Positions 10,098-19,401 of a stretch of DNA of 64,000 nt are shown piece by piece (position 1 is the first letter of the stretch; each line of letters starts with the position of its first letter). The notes below the pieces were generated by a model. The model worked only from the letters and a program-made list of their open reading frames with translations. It did not search any database and was not told the DNA's origin. The DNA is taken from positions 98,341-162,340 of the forward strand of contig CANMVS010000015.1 in NCBI GenBank assembly GCA_947501445.1, written 5' to 3'. This DNA is from an uncultured Rhizobiaceae group bacterium (lineage in GTDB: Bacteria > Pseudomonadota > Alphaproteobacteria > Rhizobiales > Rhizobiaceae). The translations under genes were made by a program, and so were the position numbers.

Positions 10098-12275
10098 TTG
10101 GCGAGTGCTGGTTTGCGGTCTAAATATCTTCCAATACTTGTGTTATTGGGCTGCGTAAGCGGTGTACTTATTGGTTTATTTCTGCCGCAACTGGCAAATT
10201 TCATTTCCCCGGTTGGACACATTTATATCCGTTTGATGGAAGTTGTGGTTCTTCCATACATTATCTCGTCTCTGGTTTTGGGGCTGGGGCAACTTGCACC
10301 GCAAACGGCCTTAAAACTTTTCCGCAAAAGTTGGGTGGTCTATGTTGCTCTTTGGACGATGTCGCTTGCGGTCATTATCATTGTCGCCTCCACGGTTCCG
10401 CTTGTAAAACAGGCTGCGGTGATCAATTTTGCTGCAACGCTGGGTGCGGTGCCAAGCGACGCGCCGTCGCTGATCGAACTGTTGATACCGAATAATTTTT
10501 TCCAGGCACTCACCAATAATTATGTGCCATCGATTGTTCTCATCGGCATCATCTACGGTGTTGCGGTGCAACATATCGAAAAGCGCGGTGAATTTCTTAA
10601 TATTCTGTCAGTGATCCGCGGTGCCAGTGTTCGTATCTGGGGATGGGTTGTCTATCTGGCGCCGATTGGCGTTTGCTCGCTTTTTGCCGACACGCTCAGC
10701 TCAATGGACCCGGACGGGTTGGCCGCGATGTCGCTGTATATGATCGTGGTTACGCTATCCGCGCTGCTCATCGGACTTTGGCTCCTGCCAATGTTGCTGA
10801 CATCCTTTTTGCCGATGCGTTATTGGGAAATCATGACGGAACTGAAAGAAGCGTTTCTGATTTCCATTGTTACATCCCTGTCTGTGGCGTCCTTGCCAAT
10901 GATCCAGACCGCTGCTCAAAACATGGCAAAGAAATATTGCGGCAACGAGGATGAGAAGCAGCAAAAGGAGATCATCCAGACGACATTGTCGATCAGCTAT
11001 CCGCTGGCACAGGTTGGCAACTTTTTCATAATGGCGTTTTTATTTTACGCATCATTTTACTTTTTCGTACCTTTCAGTGTTTCACAGTTGTTCGAACTGC
11101 CCTTTGTCACGCTGCTCTCGGGTGTGGGTTCTCCGTCATCTTCAATTGGCGCAGTCGCCTTTATGGCCGAGTGGTTGAATATGCCCAGTGAAACGACGAA
11201 TCTCTATGTCGAGACAATGTCGCTGACCCGTTATGCCCAGGTCCTTGCCTCCGTCGCAGCCTTTGCATTCGTCACCATCCTGGTGACATTTATTTTCTAT
11301 GGGCGTGTAAGGCTTGATCTGAAACGTCTGATCATGACCTTGGCTGTGACCGCAGTATGTCTTTCGGGCATCTGGTCTGTCGGTCGCTGGGGCGGCACAC
11401 ATATCCAGTTGCATTCCCTGAACAATTACCTGGCTATGGGATTGCCGGACGAACTTCAGGCATTCAGCGACGCCAATCTGGTTTCCAATCTGGCGTCCAA
11501 ACCAGATGAAGAAATCAGTACATCGCAGACCAATCGTGCTGTCGATAAGACAGATGGCACCCTCGACAGGATTCAATCCAGCGGCGTGCTTCGTATTGGT
11601 ATCAATCCAAACGTGATGCCCTTTTCCTACATTAACACGGCCAAAGAGCTGGTGGGCTATGATGTGGAGATGATGTATCGTTTTGCCGATAGCATGAATG
11701 TTGAATTGAAATTCGTTGCCTATACCTGGCAGGAATTGGTGGATGATCTTGAAAAGTCCAAATTCGATATTGCCGTCGGCGGCATTTACATAACCGATGA
11801 TCGTTTGAGAAAACTGACAGTCAGCGACCCCTATTATGAAAACCCATTGGCTTTGATCGTCAAAACATCGGATGTGGGGAAATTCTCGTCACGTGAACTG
11901 ATTGACGGCACCGAGGGCGTCAATATCGCTGTCTTCAATGATCCGGTCCTGTTGCCCCAGGCAAAGCGCAGTTTTCCAAATGCAACTGTTACGGTTCTGG
12001 ATAATTATGACAAACTGGAATCGCAAACGCATATTGATGCTGCATTGTGGACGCTTGAACAGGCGCGCGCCTGGGCCATTTCACACGAGGGATATTCCGC
12101 TGTTGTACCCAAAAATACAGCAAGCCGGTTTCTCTTCGGTTATCTCATGGCACCCAATTCACCTGGACTTTCCGACTATCTGAATTACTGGATGGGCATC
12201 AACGTGCAAGGGGGTGTTCAGGCCGACATGGCCAAGCGCTGGATTGACCCCGCAGCAACAGATGCAAGACGGTAG
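10098..12275 (+). CDS. Cation:dicarboxylate-type symporter fused to an amino-acid-type solute-binding domain
   Basis: A 725-residue two-part protein. Residues about 1-420 form a DAACS/SDF secondary symporter with many membrane segments and the serine-rich re-entrant loop GVGSPSSSIGAVAF. A membrane segment near 410-430 (LIMTLAVTAVCLSGIWSVG) leads to a linker. Residues about 488-720 form a type-3 periplasmic binding domain (GVLRIGINPNVMPFSYIN, then FDIAVGGIYITDDR). The start is TTG 10098, 8 bp after GGGGAG. The tethered binding domain probably faces the periplasm and hands an acidic substrate to the symporter; this is inferred. An upstream promoter probably lies in 9949-10097. Confidence 0.9.
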   Translation: MASAGLRSKYLPILVLLGCVSGVLIGLFLPQLANFISPVGHIYIRLMEVVVLPYIISSLVLGLGQLAPQTALKLFRKSWVVYVALWTMSLAVIIIVASTVPLVKQAAVINFAATLGAVPSDAPSLIELLIPNNFFQALTNNYVPSIVLIGIIYGVAVQHIEKRGEFLNILSVIRGASVRIWGWVVYLAPIGVCSLFADTLSSMDPDGLAAMSLYMIVVTLSALLIGLWLLPMLLTSFLPMRYWEIMTELKEAFLISIVTSLSVASLPMIQTAAQNMAKKYCGNEDEKQQKEIIQTTLSISYPLAQVGNFFIMAFLFYASFYFFVPFSVSQLFELPFVTLLSGVGSPSSSIGAVAFMAEWLNMPSETTNLYVETMSLTRYAQVLASVAAFAFVTILVTFIFYGRVRLDLKRLIMTLAVTAVCLSGIWSVGRWGGTHIQLHSLNNYLAMGLPDELQAFSDANLVSNLASKPDEEISTSQTNRAVDKTDGTLDRIQSSGVLRIGINPNVMPFSYINTAKELVGYDVEMMYRFADSMNVELKFVAYTWQELVDDLEKSKFDIAVGGIYITDDRLRKLTVSDPYYENPLALIVKTSDVGKFSSRELIDGTEGVNIAVFNDPVLLPQAKRSFPNATVTVLDNYDKLESQTHIDAALWTLEQARAWAISHEGYSAVVPKNTASRFLFGYLMAPNSPGLSDYLNYWMGINVQGGVQADMAKRWIDPAATDARR

Positions 12276-12290
12276 CAAGACATGCCAGTG

Positions 12291-13088
12291 TCATGATTTA
12301 CTTTGGTCTTGCCCAATTTTTCGCCGCATCAGGTAGGCGTAAAGTGTCGGGGAACACCGGTTAATCAGCCAGGCCAGTTTTGCAATCCGACCGACAAGAA
12401 TGTGGCGTGTTTTCCTGTGAAATCCAGCGACGATAATCCGTGCCGCTTCGTCGGCCAGCATGCTGTCGATGGCATCTGTCGCTGAGCCAGGACGGGCAAT
12501 GCCGTCTGGTGTATCAGCTATGCCGCCCGCATTGGTGGCAATAAATGAAGGTGCCGCTATCAGGACATGGACACCGAAGGGGGTTTCCTCTGCTCTTAAT
12601 GTGTTGAAAAACCCCTCCATCGCGTGTTTGCTCGCGGCATAGGCCGTTCGATTGACCAGGGGTGCAAACCCAGCAACAGAAGAAATGGCCAAATGAGTTC
12701 CCTGGCTCATGCGCAGCGCCTGCAGGAAATGCCGAGCCACGATTATGGCGCCAAAATAGTTGATGTCCATGATCTGGCGATGAGTTGCAGGCTGCGTTTC
12801 ACCAAACGGTTGAAGCTGTGTGACACCTGCATTGTAGATGACCAGATCAATTGTCGGACGCTCGGTGATGATCTGCGTGCATACCTGCTCCACGCTCTGC
12901 CAGTCTGTCAGGTCGCAGGCATGGGCGGTGATCATGGTTGCGGCTTTGTCGCTACACAGCTGGTCAAGCTGAGGACCAGGCAGGTCGATCACCACGACGA
13001 ACCAGCCTTCATCAATCAGCCGAGCCGTCAATGCCTTTCCAAGGCCGCCAGCGCCTCCTGTAATGACGGCCGTTTGCTGTTGGTTCAT
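12291..13088 (-). CDS. Short-chain dehydrogenase/reductase, last gene of FMO-BASS operon
   Basis: A 265-residue classical SDR. It has the cofactor motif TGGAGGLG at 10-17, NAG (LVIYNAGV), the catalytic Ser in SSVAGFAPL, and the YAASK active-site motif. Substrate unknown. The start at ATG 13088 overlaps the preceding TGA (ATGA). The alternative start seven codons upstream lies inside the epimerase-like gene and is rejected. The C-terminal end (AKLAWLINRCSPTLYAYLMRR) is hydrophobic and basic, as in SDRs that act at the membrane on lipid-like substrates. It is the last of four coupled genes. Confidence 0.9.
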   Translation of the reverse strand: MNQQQTAVITGGAGGLGKALTARLIDEGWFVVVIDLPGPQLDQLCSDKAATMITAHACDLTDWQSVEQVCTQIITERPTIDLVIYNAGVTQLQPFGETQPATHRQIMDINYFGAIIVARHFLQALRMSQGTHLAISSVAGFAPLVNRTAYAASKHAMEGFFNTLRAEETPFGVHVLIAAPSFIATNAGGIADTPDGIARPGSATDAIDSMLADEAARIIVAGFHRKTRHILVGRIAKLAWLINRCSPTLYAYLMRRKIGQDQSKS

Positions 13089-14023
13089 AGACCGACACTC
13101 CGCCGCCACAGGTCAAATGTCGCAGTACTTGATTTTTGCGGATGATAGCCGAAGACTGTTTTCAGCCGGGTGTTGTCCAGCACCGGGCGAAACTGCAAAA
13201 ACCGCACCTGTTGAGGGCCGTAGCGTGACAGCCGAAGCGGGTGAGCAATGGACAGGATCGTTTTGAGTAACCACGCCGGTATATGACGCACCGGTTTGTT
13301 CAACGTTGCGGCTATATCCATGACACTCACGGCGCCATCACCTGCAACATTAAAAATGCCTGCCGGGGCATCAGTCACCGCGCGCGCCAGGATGCGGGCC
13401 AGATCCCGGGTCCAGATGAAAACAAAGGGACTGTCGCTGCCGCGAATGGCAAGGATATGCTTGCGGTGAAACAGCGCCGTAATCTGATTTTCCAGTCCTT
13501 CACCAAGCACTGTGCCGACGCGCAGAATAACCTGCTCGAGTTCAGGCGCTGACTGGCGCAACTGTTCCGCCATCTCCTCCACCAGCCGTTTGTGATAGGC
13601 GTAGGCGAACGCCCGGTTGCCGCGGAGCGGATTTTCCTCTGTGAGCGGAACCGGGTTATCCGGGTGGTAACCATAGGCAGCTCCGGAACTGGTAATGACA
13701 ATACGTCCAACACCGTGGCGGGTGCAGGCGTTGAGAACATTTTGTGTTCCGGTAACGTCAACAGAATAGGCGAATTCACGGCTGGAGCCCTTTGGTGGTG
13801 TTACGATGGATGCAAGATGAATGATTACCTCGGGGCGATATTTTTCCACGACCGCAGCCACAGCGCTGCCGCGCACATCCATCTGTTGATAGGTCATGTC
13901 AGCTGGTAGCTGCATCGACGTCAGGACGTCCGTGGCAATGACGCTATTATCGGATCCGGCCAGTTCTTCCAGCAGGGCACGGCCCACGGCACCACCAGCG
14001 CCTGTTATTAATATTCTGGTCAT
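13085..14023 (-). CDS. NAD-dependent epimerase/dehydratase family (extended SDR)
   Basis: A 312-residue extended SDR. The Rossmann motif GAGGAVG is at 8-14, IHLAS in the fourth strand, TSSGAAYG with the catalytic Ser/Thr region, and the active-site YAYHK motif. The C-terminal third (IPAWLLKTILSIAHPL) resembles extended SDRs acting on hydrophobic alcohols more than on nucleotide sugars; this is a weak inference. It overlaps both neighbours by 4 bp (ATGA), so it is translationally coupled to the transporter and the SDR. Confidence 0.87.
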   Translation of the reverse strand: MTRILITGAGGAVGRALLEELAGSDNSVIATDVLTSMQLPADMTYQQMDVRGSAVAAVVEKYRPEVIIHLASIVTPPKGSSREFAYSVDVTGTQNVLNACTRHGVGRIVITSSGAAYGYHPDNPVPLTEENPLRGNRAFAYAYHKRLVEEMAEQLRQSAPELEQVILRVGTVLGEGLENQITALFHRKHILAIRGSDSPFVFIWTRDLARILARAVTDAPAGIFNVAGDGAVSVMDIAATLNKPVRHIPAWLLKTILSIAHPLRLSRYGPQQVRFLQFRPVLDNTRLKTVFGYHPQKSSTATFDLWRRSVGL

Positions 14024-14922
14024 CGGGTCGCCTTCGTGCGTGACAGGTAGCTGGCGAGCGCTATGCCGGTAATTGCGTGCCAGATGCCCCAGAAAGCAGC
14101 CACGACGGCCATGCCGCCCAACCCGCCGAAGAAAGCGAAAATCAGGATAAGCCCCAGACCGGAGTTCTGTATGCCTGTTTCGATCATGATGGCCCGCCTG
14201 TCATAGGCGCTGACCCCCGCCAATGTTGCCACTGCAAAGCCGCCAGAAAGTGCCAGCGCATTATGAAGAACAACAAGCAAAGCGACCATACCGGCAAAAT
14301 TCAAAAAGAAATTCCAGTTTGCAGCAAGCGCCAGCAGCACAAAAGCCACAAATATTATCATCGAAAGCCACTGCATTGGCTTGCGTATTCTGGCGGCAAA
14401 ACCCGGCTTTATACTATTGAGCGCAATGCCTGCGCATAGGGGCAGGGCGAGCATGAGTGACAGGGTCAGCGCGACCTGCCAGGGGTCAATGGCAGTTCGC
14501 GTCAACAGGGCGTTGGTCGGCGCATACAGACTGCCCCAAAAGGCAATATTAAAGGGTGTGAGTGCGATGGCACCCATGGTTGCAAAGGCTGTCATGGAGA
14601 CAGATAGAGCAGTATTGCCCCCGGCGCGGTGGGTGATGAAATTGGAGATATTACCGCCGGGGCAGGCGGCCACAAGAATGAGGCCGAGTGCAATGCTTGG
14701 ACGTGGTTCAACTACAATTATCATGAGAAATGTCAGGGCAGGCAGGACGACAAACTGCGATGCCAGCCCCACCAGCAACGACTTGGGTGCCCTGGTTACA
14801 TTATAAAAATCCGCCGGCTTGAGGTCCAGGGCAATGGAGAACATGACAATGGCTAAAATGGCATTGAGAAGCGTCAGGGATGCCGGGCTGAAATTGAGCG
14901 CAATGGCGTCGATGTCGCTCAT
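14020..14922 (-). CDS. Bile acid:sodium symporter (BASS/SBF) family transporter
   Basis: A 300-residue inner-membrane protein with about nine or ten hydrophobic helices. It belongs to the SBF/BASS family: ACPGGNISNFITHRAGGN is the conserved unwound-helix Na+/substrate region, followed by ETGIQNSGLGLIL, the second signature. Family members import bile acids, pantothenate, ketoacids or other organic anions with sodium. The substrate is probably what the neighbouring monooxygenase and two SDRs act on. It overlaps the monooxygenase stop and the epimerase-like start by 4 bp each. Confidence 0.92.
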   Translation of the reverse strand: MSDIDAIALNFSPASLTLLNAILAIVMFSIALDLKPADFYNVTRAPKSLLVGLASQFVVLPALTFLMIIVVEPRPSIALGLILVAACPGGNISNFITHRAGGNTALSVSMTAFATMGAIALTPFNIAFWGSLYAPTNALLTRTAIDPWQVALTLSLMLALPLCAGIALNSIKPGFAARIRKPMQWLSMIIFVAFVLLALAANWNFFLNFAGMVALLVVLHNALALSGGFAVATLAGVSAYDRRAIMIETGIQNSGLGLILIFAFFGGLGGMAVVAAFWGIWHAITGIALASYLSRTKATR

Positions 14923-16271
14923 GAATCCGACCCGCTGAGCGCGCGTATTTTTTTCACAACGGCGCTTCGGTAACTGTCCTTGTCCACATAATAGGCCATG
15001 CGTGGAATATCGAGGTAATCCATGCCAGCGGTAAGTCTTTCAAACCCGGATTTCTTTTCAGCCTGCAACTGTGTTGCTGCGCCGTTACCGGATCTTTGAC
15101 CACCAATAAAACGGGCAACCAGCTCCGCCTGCTCATGGCGGCCCTGCCATCCAAGTCCTGTCGCCTCAACCATGCCCATGACGAATAGATCGTCGCGGGT
15201 CGGATGCATGCAATTGAGGTAGAGATGTGGTGCGAAATGCTGCCAGTTAAGCAGTGATCTATCGATGAAAGGATAGTTAAGTTGATATCCGGTTGCCAAT
15301 AGAATGAGGTCATAGTCACCTTGTGACCCATCCATGAAATGCACGGTATTTTTGTCAAGGTGGCTGATATCGGCGCGCACCTTCACATCGCCATGTCCGG
15401 CATGAAACAGAATGAGCGAATTGACGACCGGGTGAGACTGGTACAGCAGGTAATCGGGTTTGGGGAAGCCGTATTTTTCCGGATCGCCAACAAACCATTT
15501 GAGAACTTGCAGATCAACGCGCCGTTTCAACCACATTGGCAGACGTTTGGAACCGCTTAATGTATCCGCCGGTTTTCCAAACAGATATTTGGGAACGAAA
15601 TGATAACCACGGCGCACGGAGATGTCGCAGCTCTTGCCATGATGCACCGCGTCGATTGCAATGTCGCAACCCGAATTGCCGGCACCAACGATCAGTACCC
15701 GTTTGTCCTTGAACTGCCGGGGATACCGGTAGGCGCTTGAATGGATGATTTCTCCGGAAAAATCACCATCGAAGGTCGCCCTGTTGGGATCGGAAAGCGT
15801 GCCATTTGCAATCAGCAGACCGGCAAAGACGGCTTCGTGCATTGCACCGGAACCATCACGCCAGCACACCCGCCAGCCTGCACCACTATCTCCCAGCGGC
15901 TCGGTTTCCAGTACCTCACATCCGAAGTTAAAATGGTCACGCAATGCATAATGGTCTGCAAATTCGTGGAAATATTTTAATATTTCACGGTGAGAAGGAT
16001 ATTCGGCGACGTCGTCGCGCATCGGGTAGTCGGTAAACTCCGTCGTATGTTTCGATGAAATCAGATGAGCGGTTTCATACATTGTCGAGGCGGGATTTTC
16101 GATGTCCCACAAGCCGCCAATGTCGGTATGTCGTTCAAAACCCTGAAAGGGAATGGACTGCTCGGCAAGCACTTTTGCACAGGCCAGTCCCATCGGGCCT
16201 GCACCGATCAAGGCATATTTTTCTGTTGTGTCCGAGTTATTGTGAACCGTTACGTGCTTGCTGACCGCCAC
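14919..16271 (-). CDS. Flavin-containing monooxygenase (FMO/Baeyer-Villiger-like), first gene of operon
   Basis: A 450-residue class B flavoprotein monooxygenase. The FAD motif GAGPMG is at 23-28, the fingerprint FSGEIIHSSAYRYP fits the FxGxxxHxxxY pattern, and the NADPH motif GAGNSG follows. Near the C-terminus LLATGYQLNYPF matches the ATGY motif. Such enzymes insert one oxygen atom into soft nucleophiles or ketones. It is the operon leader, with a 69-bp intergenic space to the TetR gene that holds a palindrome. Together with the transporter and two SDRs, an alcohol-ketone-ester type catabolic route is plausible but unproven. Confidence 0.9.
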   Translation of the reverse strand: MAVSKHVTVHNNSDTTEKYALIGAGPMGLACAKVLAEQSIPFQGFERHTDIGGLWDIENPASTMYETAHLISSKHTTEFTDYPMRDDVAEYPSHREILKYFHEFADHYALRDHFNFGCEVLETEPLGDSGAGWRVCWRDGSGAMHEAVFAGLLIANGTLSDPNRATFDGDFSGEIIHSSAYRYPRQFKDKRVLIVGAGNSGCDIAIDAVHHGKSCDISVRRGYHFVPKYLFGKPADTLSGSKRLPMWLKRRVDLQVLKWFVGDPEKYGFPKPDYLLYQSHPVVNSLILFHAGHGDVKVRADISHLDKNTVHFMDGSQGDYDLILLATGYQLNYPFIDRSLLNWQHFAPHLYLNCMHPTRDDLFVMGMVEATGLGWQGRHEQAELVARFIGGQRSGNGAATQLQAEKKSGFERLTAGMDYLDIPRMAYYVDKDSYRSAVVKKIRALSGSDS

Positions 16272-16304
16272 GCAGTTTCTCCCTGTTTTTTAGTTTTTTC
16301 TTAA

Positions 16305-16320
16305 ATTGAACGATCGTTAA
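16305..16320. promoter_or_regulatory. Palindromic TetR-type operator candidate
   Basis: The perfect 10-bp palindrome AACGATCGTT (16309-16318) is extended as ATTGAACGATCGTTAA. It lies in the divergent gap between the monooxygenase operon and the TetR gene. Size and position fit an autoregulatory TetR operator controlling both sides; binding is inferred. Confidence 0.6.
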
Positions 16321-16340
16321 AAATAGTGCAAGGTGTTTTT

Positions 16341-17051
16341 ATGGAAATCACGGTTCAAGCACAAAAACAACGCCAAAGAGCGCCCTCCAAACGGTCACTC
16401 GCCACCCGGGAGAAAATTCTCAACGCGGCTGAGATGTTGTTTGCCCAAACGGGTTATGAGGGGACTTCAATTCGGGAAATTGCGGAAAGGGCCGGTGTAC
16501 AAAAGGCGCTGGTCAATTTTCATGGTGGCCCGAAAGAGGATCTGTTTTTCAAGGTTGTTGAGCGCCGGGCGAAAGAACTGTCGGATTGCCGGATGCAGGC
16601 ATTGACTGCCATGCTTGCAGGTCAGGAAAAAGTGACAGTGGGCGACATTATTTCGTGCTTCATTGCGCCCTATATGGAAAAGGCGACAAATGGTGGCATC
16701 CACTGGCGCGCCTATGCACGGCTGGTTGCGCAGGTGTCAGCAGACGAACGCTGGGCCGGGATAAGTCAGGCCTGCTTTGATCCCACAGCGCAGGTATTTA
16801 TTGAAGAAATCTGCAAACGCCACCCCATGGCGAACCGGCTGTCGGTGTCTTCAGGATTTGTATTTTGCGTTGCTTCGATGCTGGCAATGGTGACGTCGAT
16901 GTGGCGTATGGATGCGCTTTCAGCAACAAAGGGTCTCACCGGGTCGGAGGATACATTTGCGCGACTGCCGCTGCTTGTGAAGTTTTGCAACGGTGGAATG
17001 GAAGACATTCTGCAGTTGGACGGCAATTCGCTTGAAAATGAAACGGTCTAA
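16341..17051 (+). CDS. TetR family transcriptional regulator
   Basis: A 236-residue regulator with an N-terminal TetR helix-turn-helix at about 19-65 (TREKILNAAEMLFAQTGYEG, then IREIAERAGVQKALVNFHG). The C-terminal ligand domain resembles PsrA/TetR_C_23-type fatty-acid regulators (IHWRAYARLVAQVSADERWAG). I prefer ATG 16341, preceded by CAAGG; a GTG at 16326 would add five residues. It is divergent from the monooxygenase operon and is the likely local repressor. The ligand is probably a substrate or intermediate of that pathway. Confidence 0.92.
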   Translation: MEITVQAQKQRQRAPSKRSLATREKILNAAEMLFAQTGYEGTSIREIAERAGVQKALVNFHGGPKEDLFFKVVERRAKELSDCRMQALTAMLAGQEKVTVGDIISCFIAPYMEKATNGGIHWRAYARLVAQVSADERWAGISQACFDPTAQVFIEEICKRHPMANRLSVSSGFVFCVASMLAMVTSMWRMDALSATKGLTGSEDTFARLPLLVKFCNGGMEDILQLDGNSLENETV

Positions 17052-17056
17052 ATCAT

Positions 17057-17601
17057 TTATTTGTGGCTGGTTCGGGATCGTTCAATCAGCACCGTGAAAT
17101 CTTCAATGAAAGACCGCATTCGGGCAATGGTCTCCTTTTTTGTCAGGGCAATTCCATCTGATCTGAAGACATTCCCATCAGAGGAATTTTCAGGAAATTA
17201 TCCTCGTCAAAATTGATGGAGACTGTGTTCAATACATTGCGCAGCGAGTGGAGCATGTCATCGCCACGATCTGATGCATGAACCAGGCAAATTGGTTTGG
17301 CAATGAGTTCTTCGCGTGGAACCAGCCAGTCAATGGCGTTTTTCAGACCGCCAGGCAATGCGCGGGCATATTCGGGACTGGAGAATATCAGGCCATCGGC
17401 ATCGCCAACCTGCTGGGCCAGCGAACGGACGGATCGCGGTGTTTCATCCCCATTCACATCCGGTGAAAAGACGGGCAGTTGGGTAAGTCCGTCATACAGG
17501 TTGATCTGATGGTCTGAACCCGACGCCCTGGCAATCGCTGTCAGCAAAGCGCTATTGGTGGAGCCGATGCGCACACTACCTGAAATCGCCAGAATTTTCA
17601 T
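17057..17601 (-). pseudogene. NADPH-dependent FMN reductase, frameshifted near the C-terminus
   Basis: A flavodoxin-like reductase beginning MKILAISGSVRIGSTNSALL at 17601, with the phosphate-binding GSxRxxSxN-type loop and SPEYARALPGGLKNAIDW. The first frame stops after 152 residues at 17143 (SSDQMELP). The next frame continues without a stop to 17057 as LTKKETIARMRSFIEDF, an expected helical C-terminus that would give the usual ~181 residues. One missing base near 17150 (GAATTG for GAAATTG) would explain it. The shortened protein may still fold, because the FMN and NADPH motifs precede the break; a sequencing error is also possible. Confidence 0.75.
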
Positions 17602-17822
17602 TTGCTTGCTGTCCCATGCCAGATTGCCGGTTGGTGTTGGCGGAGATGGAATCACCTCTGTTTGGGGTGCAATATGGGCAATTTAGCCGTTGCTGTGAAA
17701 CTGCATTGTAATGGTTTGCTTGCATGAGTTGTTGATCATCGAACGATGGTGATTGATGGAACCAAATGAAGATGGGTTGTTCTGCTTATTGATTTTCAGC
17801 CAATTCTGCCCATCTTGGGAGT

Positions 17823-19388
17823 ATGAATATTCACAGCGAAACATCCGGTGCCTATCGACTTGAAGTATTTCCATTGCGCGGTGAAGTTGTTGCGCGCAAT
17901 GGAAACAGTATATTGGCGGCAAGCCGGTCTGCAAAATTCATGCGGGAAACGCGCCTGGCGCCGACGATTTATTTCCCGCTTGACGATGTTGCTGCAACAC
18001 TGCAGGCGAGTGAAAAGAGAACCTTTTGTCCATTCAAAGGAACCGCAACCTATTGGGATGTCATTGTTGATGACCAGATCATTGCCGATGGCGCATGGAC
18101 CTATCGAAGCGCACTGCCGGAATCGCGTGAAATAGAGGGTTATGTCAGCTTCACCCAAGAGGCACTCACCCATCTGGATATGGGCGGGAATGCCGTATCC
18201 CCGGGTCAGGAGGGCAATATCTCCGGCCCCATTGTTGACTGGATCATGCGAGAGGCATGGCTTTGCACGTCTCCGGAAGAACTGACAGCGGCTATTGCGC
18301 GCAAATTTGTCGAAGACGGTATCGCTGTTTCCAGAATGAGCGCTCTGATCTGGTCTCTGCATCCCATGATTGCCGGTAAAAACTATGTCTGGACCAGTGA
18401 GGAAAACAAGGTTGAAACCTATACGCCATCGCATGATCTGTTGACGAACCCGGTTTACGTCAACAGCCCCTTGCGTCATGTGACCAACGGGCTTGGCGGC
18501 GTCCGCCAGAATCTTCAGAACGATAAGGTGGAATTCAATTTTCCCATTTTGGAAGAGCTGAAAGCAAAGGGCGCCACCGACTATGTGGCCATGCCACTAC
18601 AGTTCTCAAATGGTCAGATAAATGTTGTCACATTGACCAGCAATCACCCCAATGGTTTTACGACAGCCAATCTTGGGCTGATCTTTGAATGCCTGTCGGT
18701 GATCAGCAGACTGTATGAAGTCTTTGCCTTGCGTGACAATGCGACGGCCCTTTTGGAAACCTATCTGGGCAGGCGCACTGGCGAGCGGGTTCTTGGTGGT
18801 GAAATTCGTCGCGGCGACGGGGATCAGATTGATGCGGCAATCCTTTTTTGCGATTTGAGAGGATCATCGCGACTTGAGGAGCAATTGGGCCGGGAGGCCT
18901 ATCTGGTTTTGTTGAACCGGTTTTTTGAGACGACAACCGCGATTATCAATGAGCACGGTGGTGAGGTTCTCAAATTTATCGGTGATGCTGTTCTGGCCAT
19001 CTTCCCGATGAGTGAGGACAGGGATGTTGCCTGTGGGCAGGCGCTCGCTTCGGCACTGGAAATTGATCGCCGCCTGCATGATAGCGAAAGTGAAAAAGCC
19101 GGCGGAAATATGGATTGTGCGATTGGGCTTGCGTTTGGCAATGTTACCTATGGCAATGTCGGTTCAAAAGAGCGATTGGATTTCACCGTTATCGGATCCG
19201 CGGCAAATGTCGCAGCGCGCCTCGGCGATCTGGGCAAAACTCTGGGGCATGCAATTGTTGCGACAAAAGAGATTGCCCAGAGCAATCAGGACGTCATGCA
19301 ATCGCTTGGGGCTCATGAATTGCACAATGTTTCGGTAGCGGTTGAAGCCTGGGCACCACGCGTACCGGTGCCAACTTCTGTCCAATAG
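17823..19388 (+). CDS. DUF427 domain fused to class III adenylate/guanylate cyclase
   Basis: A 521-residue protein. Residues about 10-115 are a DUF427 domain (RGEVVARNGNSILAASRSA, YFPLDDV, TFCPFKGTATYWDV). A middle region of about 200 residues is unassigned, possibly GAF-like. Residues about 335-510 are a class III nucleotide cyclase: metal-binding Asp in LFCDLRGSSRLEEQLG and in KFIGDAVLAIFP, and the Asn/Arg pair in VIGSAANVAARLG. The product is probably cAMP. No membrane segment is seen, so it is cytoplasmic. The stop TAG is supplied by the first bases of a repeat-like sequence. It has its own ~220-bp upstream space. Confidence 0.9.
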   Translation: MNIHSETSGAYRLEVFPLRGEVVARNGNSILAASRSAKFMRETRLAPTIYFPLDDVAATLQASEKRTFCPFKGTATYWDVIVDDQIIADGAWTYRSALPESREIEGYVSFTQEALTHLDMGGNAVSPGQEGNISGPIVDWIMREAWLCTSPEELTAAIARKFVEDGIAVSRMSALIWSLHPMIAGKNYVWTSEENKVETYTPSHDLLTNPVYVNSPLRHVTNGLGGVRQNLQNDKVEFNFPILEELKAKGATDYVAMPLQFSNGQINVVTLTSNHPNGFTTANLGLIFECLSVISRLYEVFALRDNATALLETYLGRRTGERVLGGEIRRGDGDQIDAAILFCDLRGSSRLEEQLGREAYLVLLNRFFETTTAIINEHGGEVLKFIGDAVLAIFPMSEDRDVACGQALASALEIDRRLHDSESEKAGGNMDCAIGLAFGNVTYGNVGSKERLDFTVIGSAANVAARLGDLGKTLGHAIVATKEIAQSNQDVMQSLGAHELHNVSVAVEAWAPRVPVPTSVQ

Positions 19389-19401
19389 AGCAATTCAGGT
19401 T
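19386..19401 (+). repeat. Partial 5' end of the dispersed two-hairpin repeat
   Basis: TAGAGCAATTCAGGTT matches the first 16 bases of the full copy at 27892, and then the similarity stops. As in that copy, the TAG is the stop codon of the gene upstream. It is probably a truncated repeat. Confidence 0.6.
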
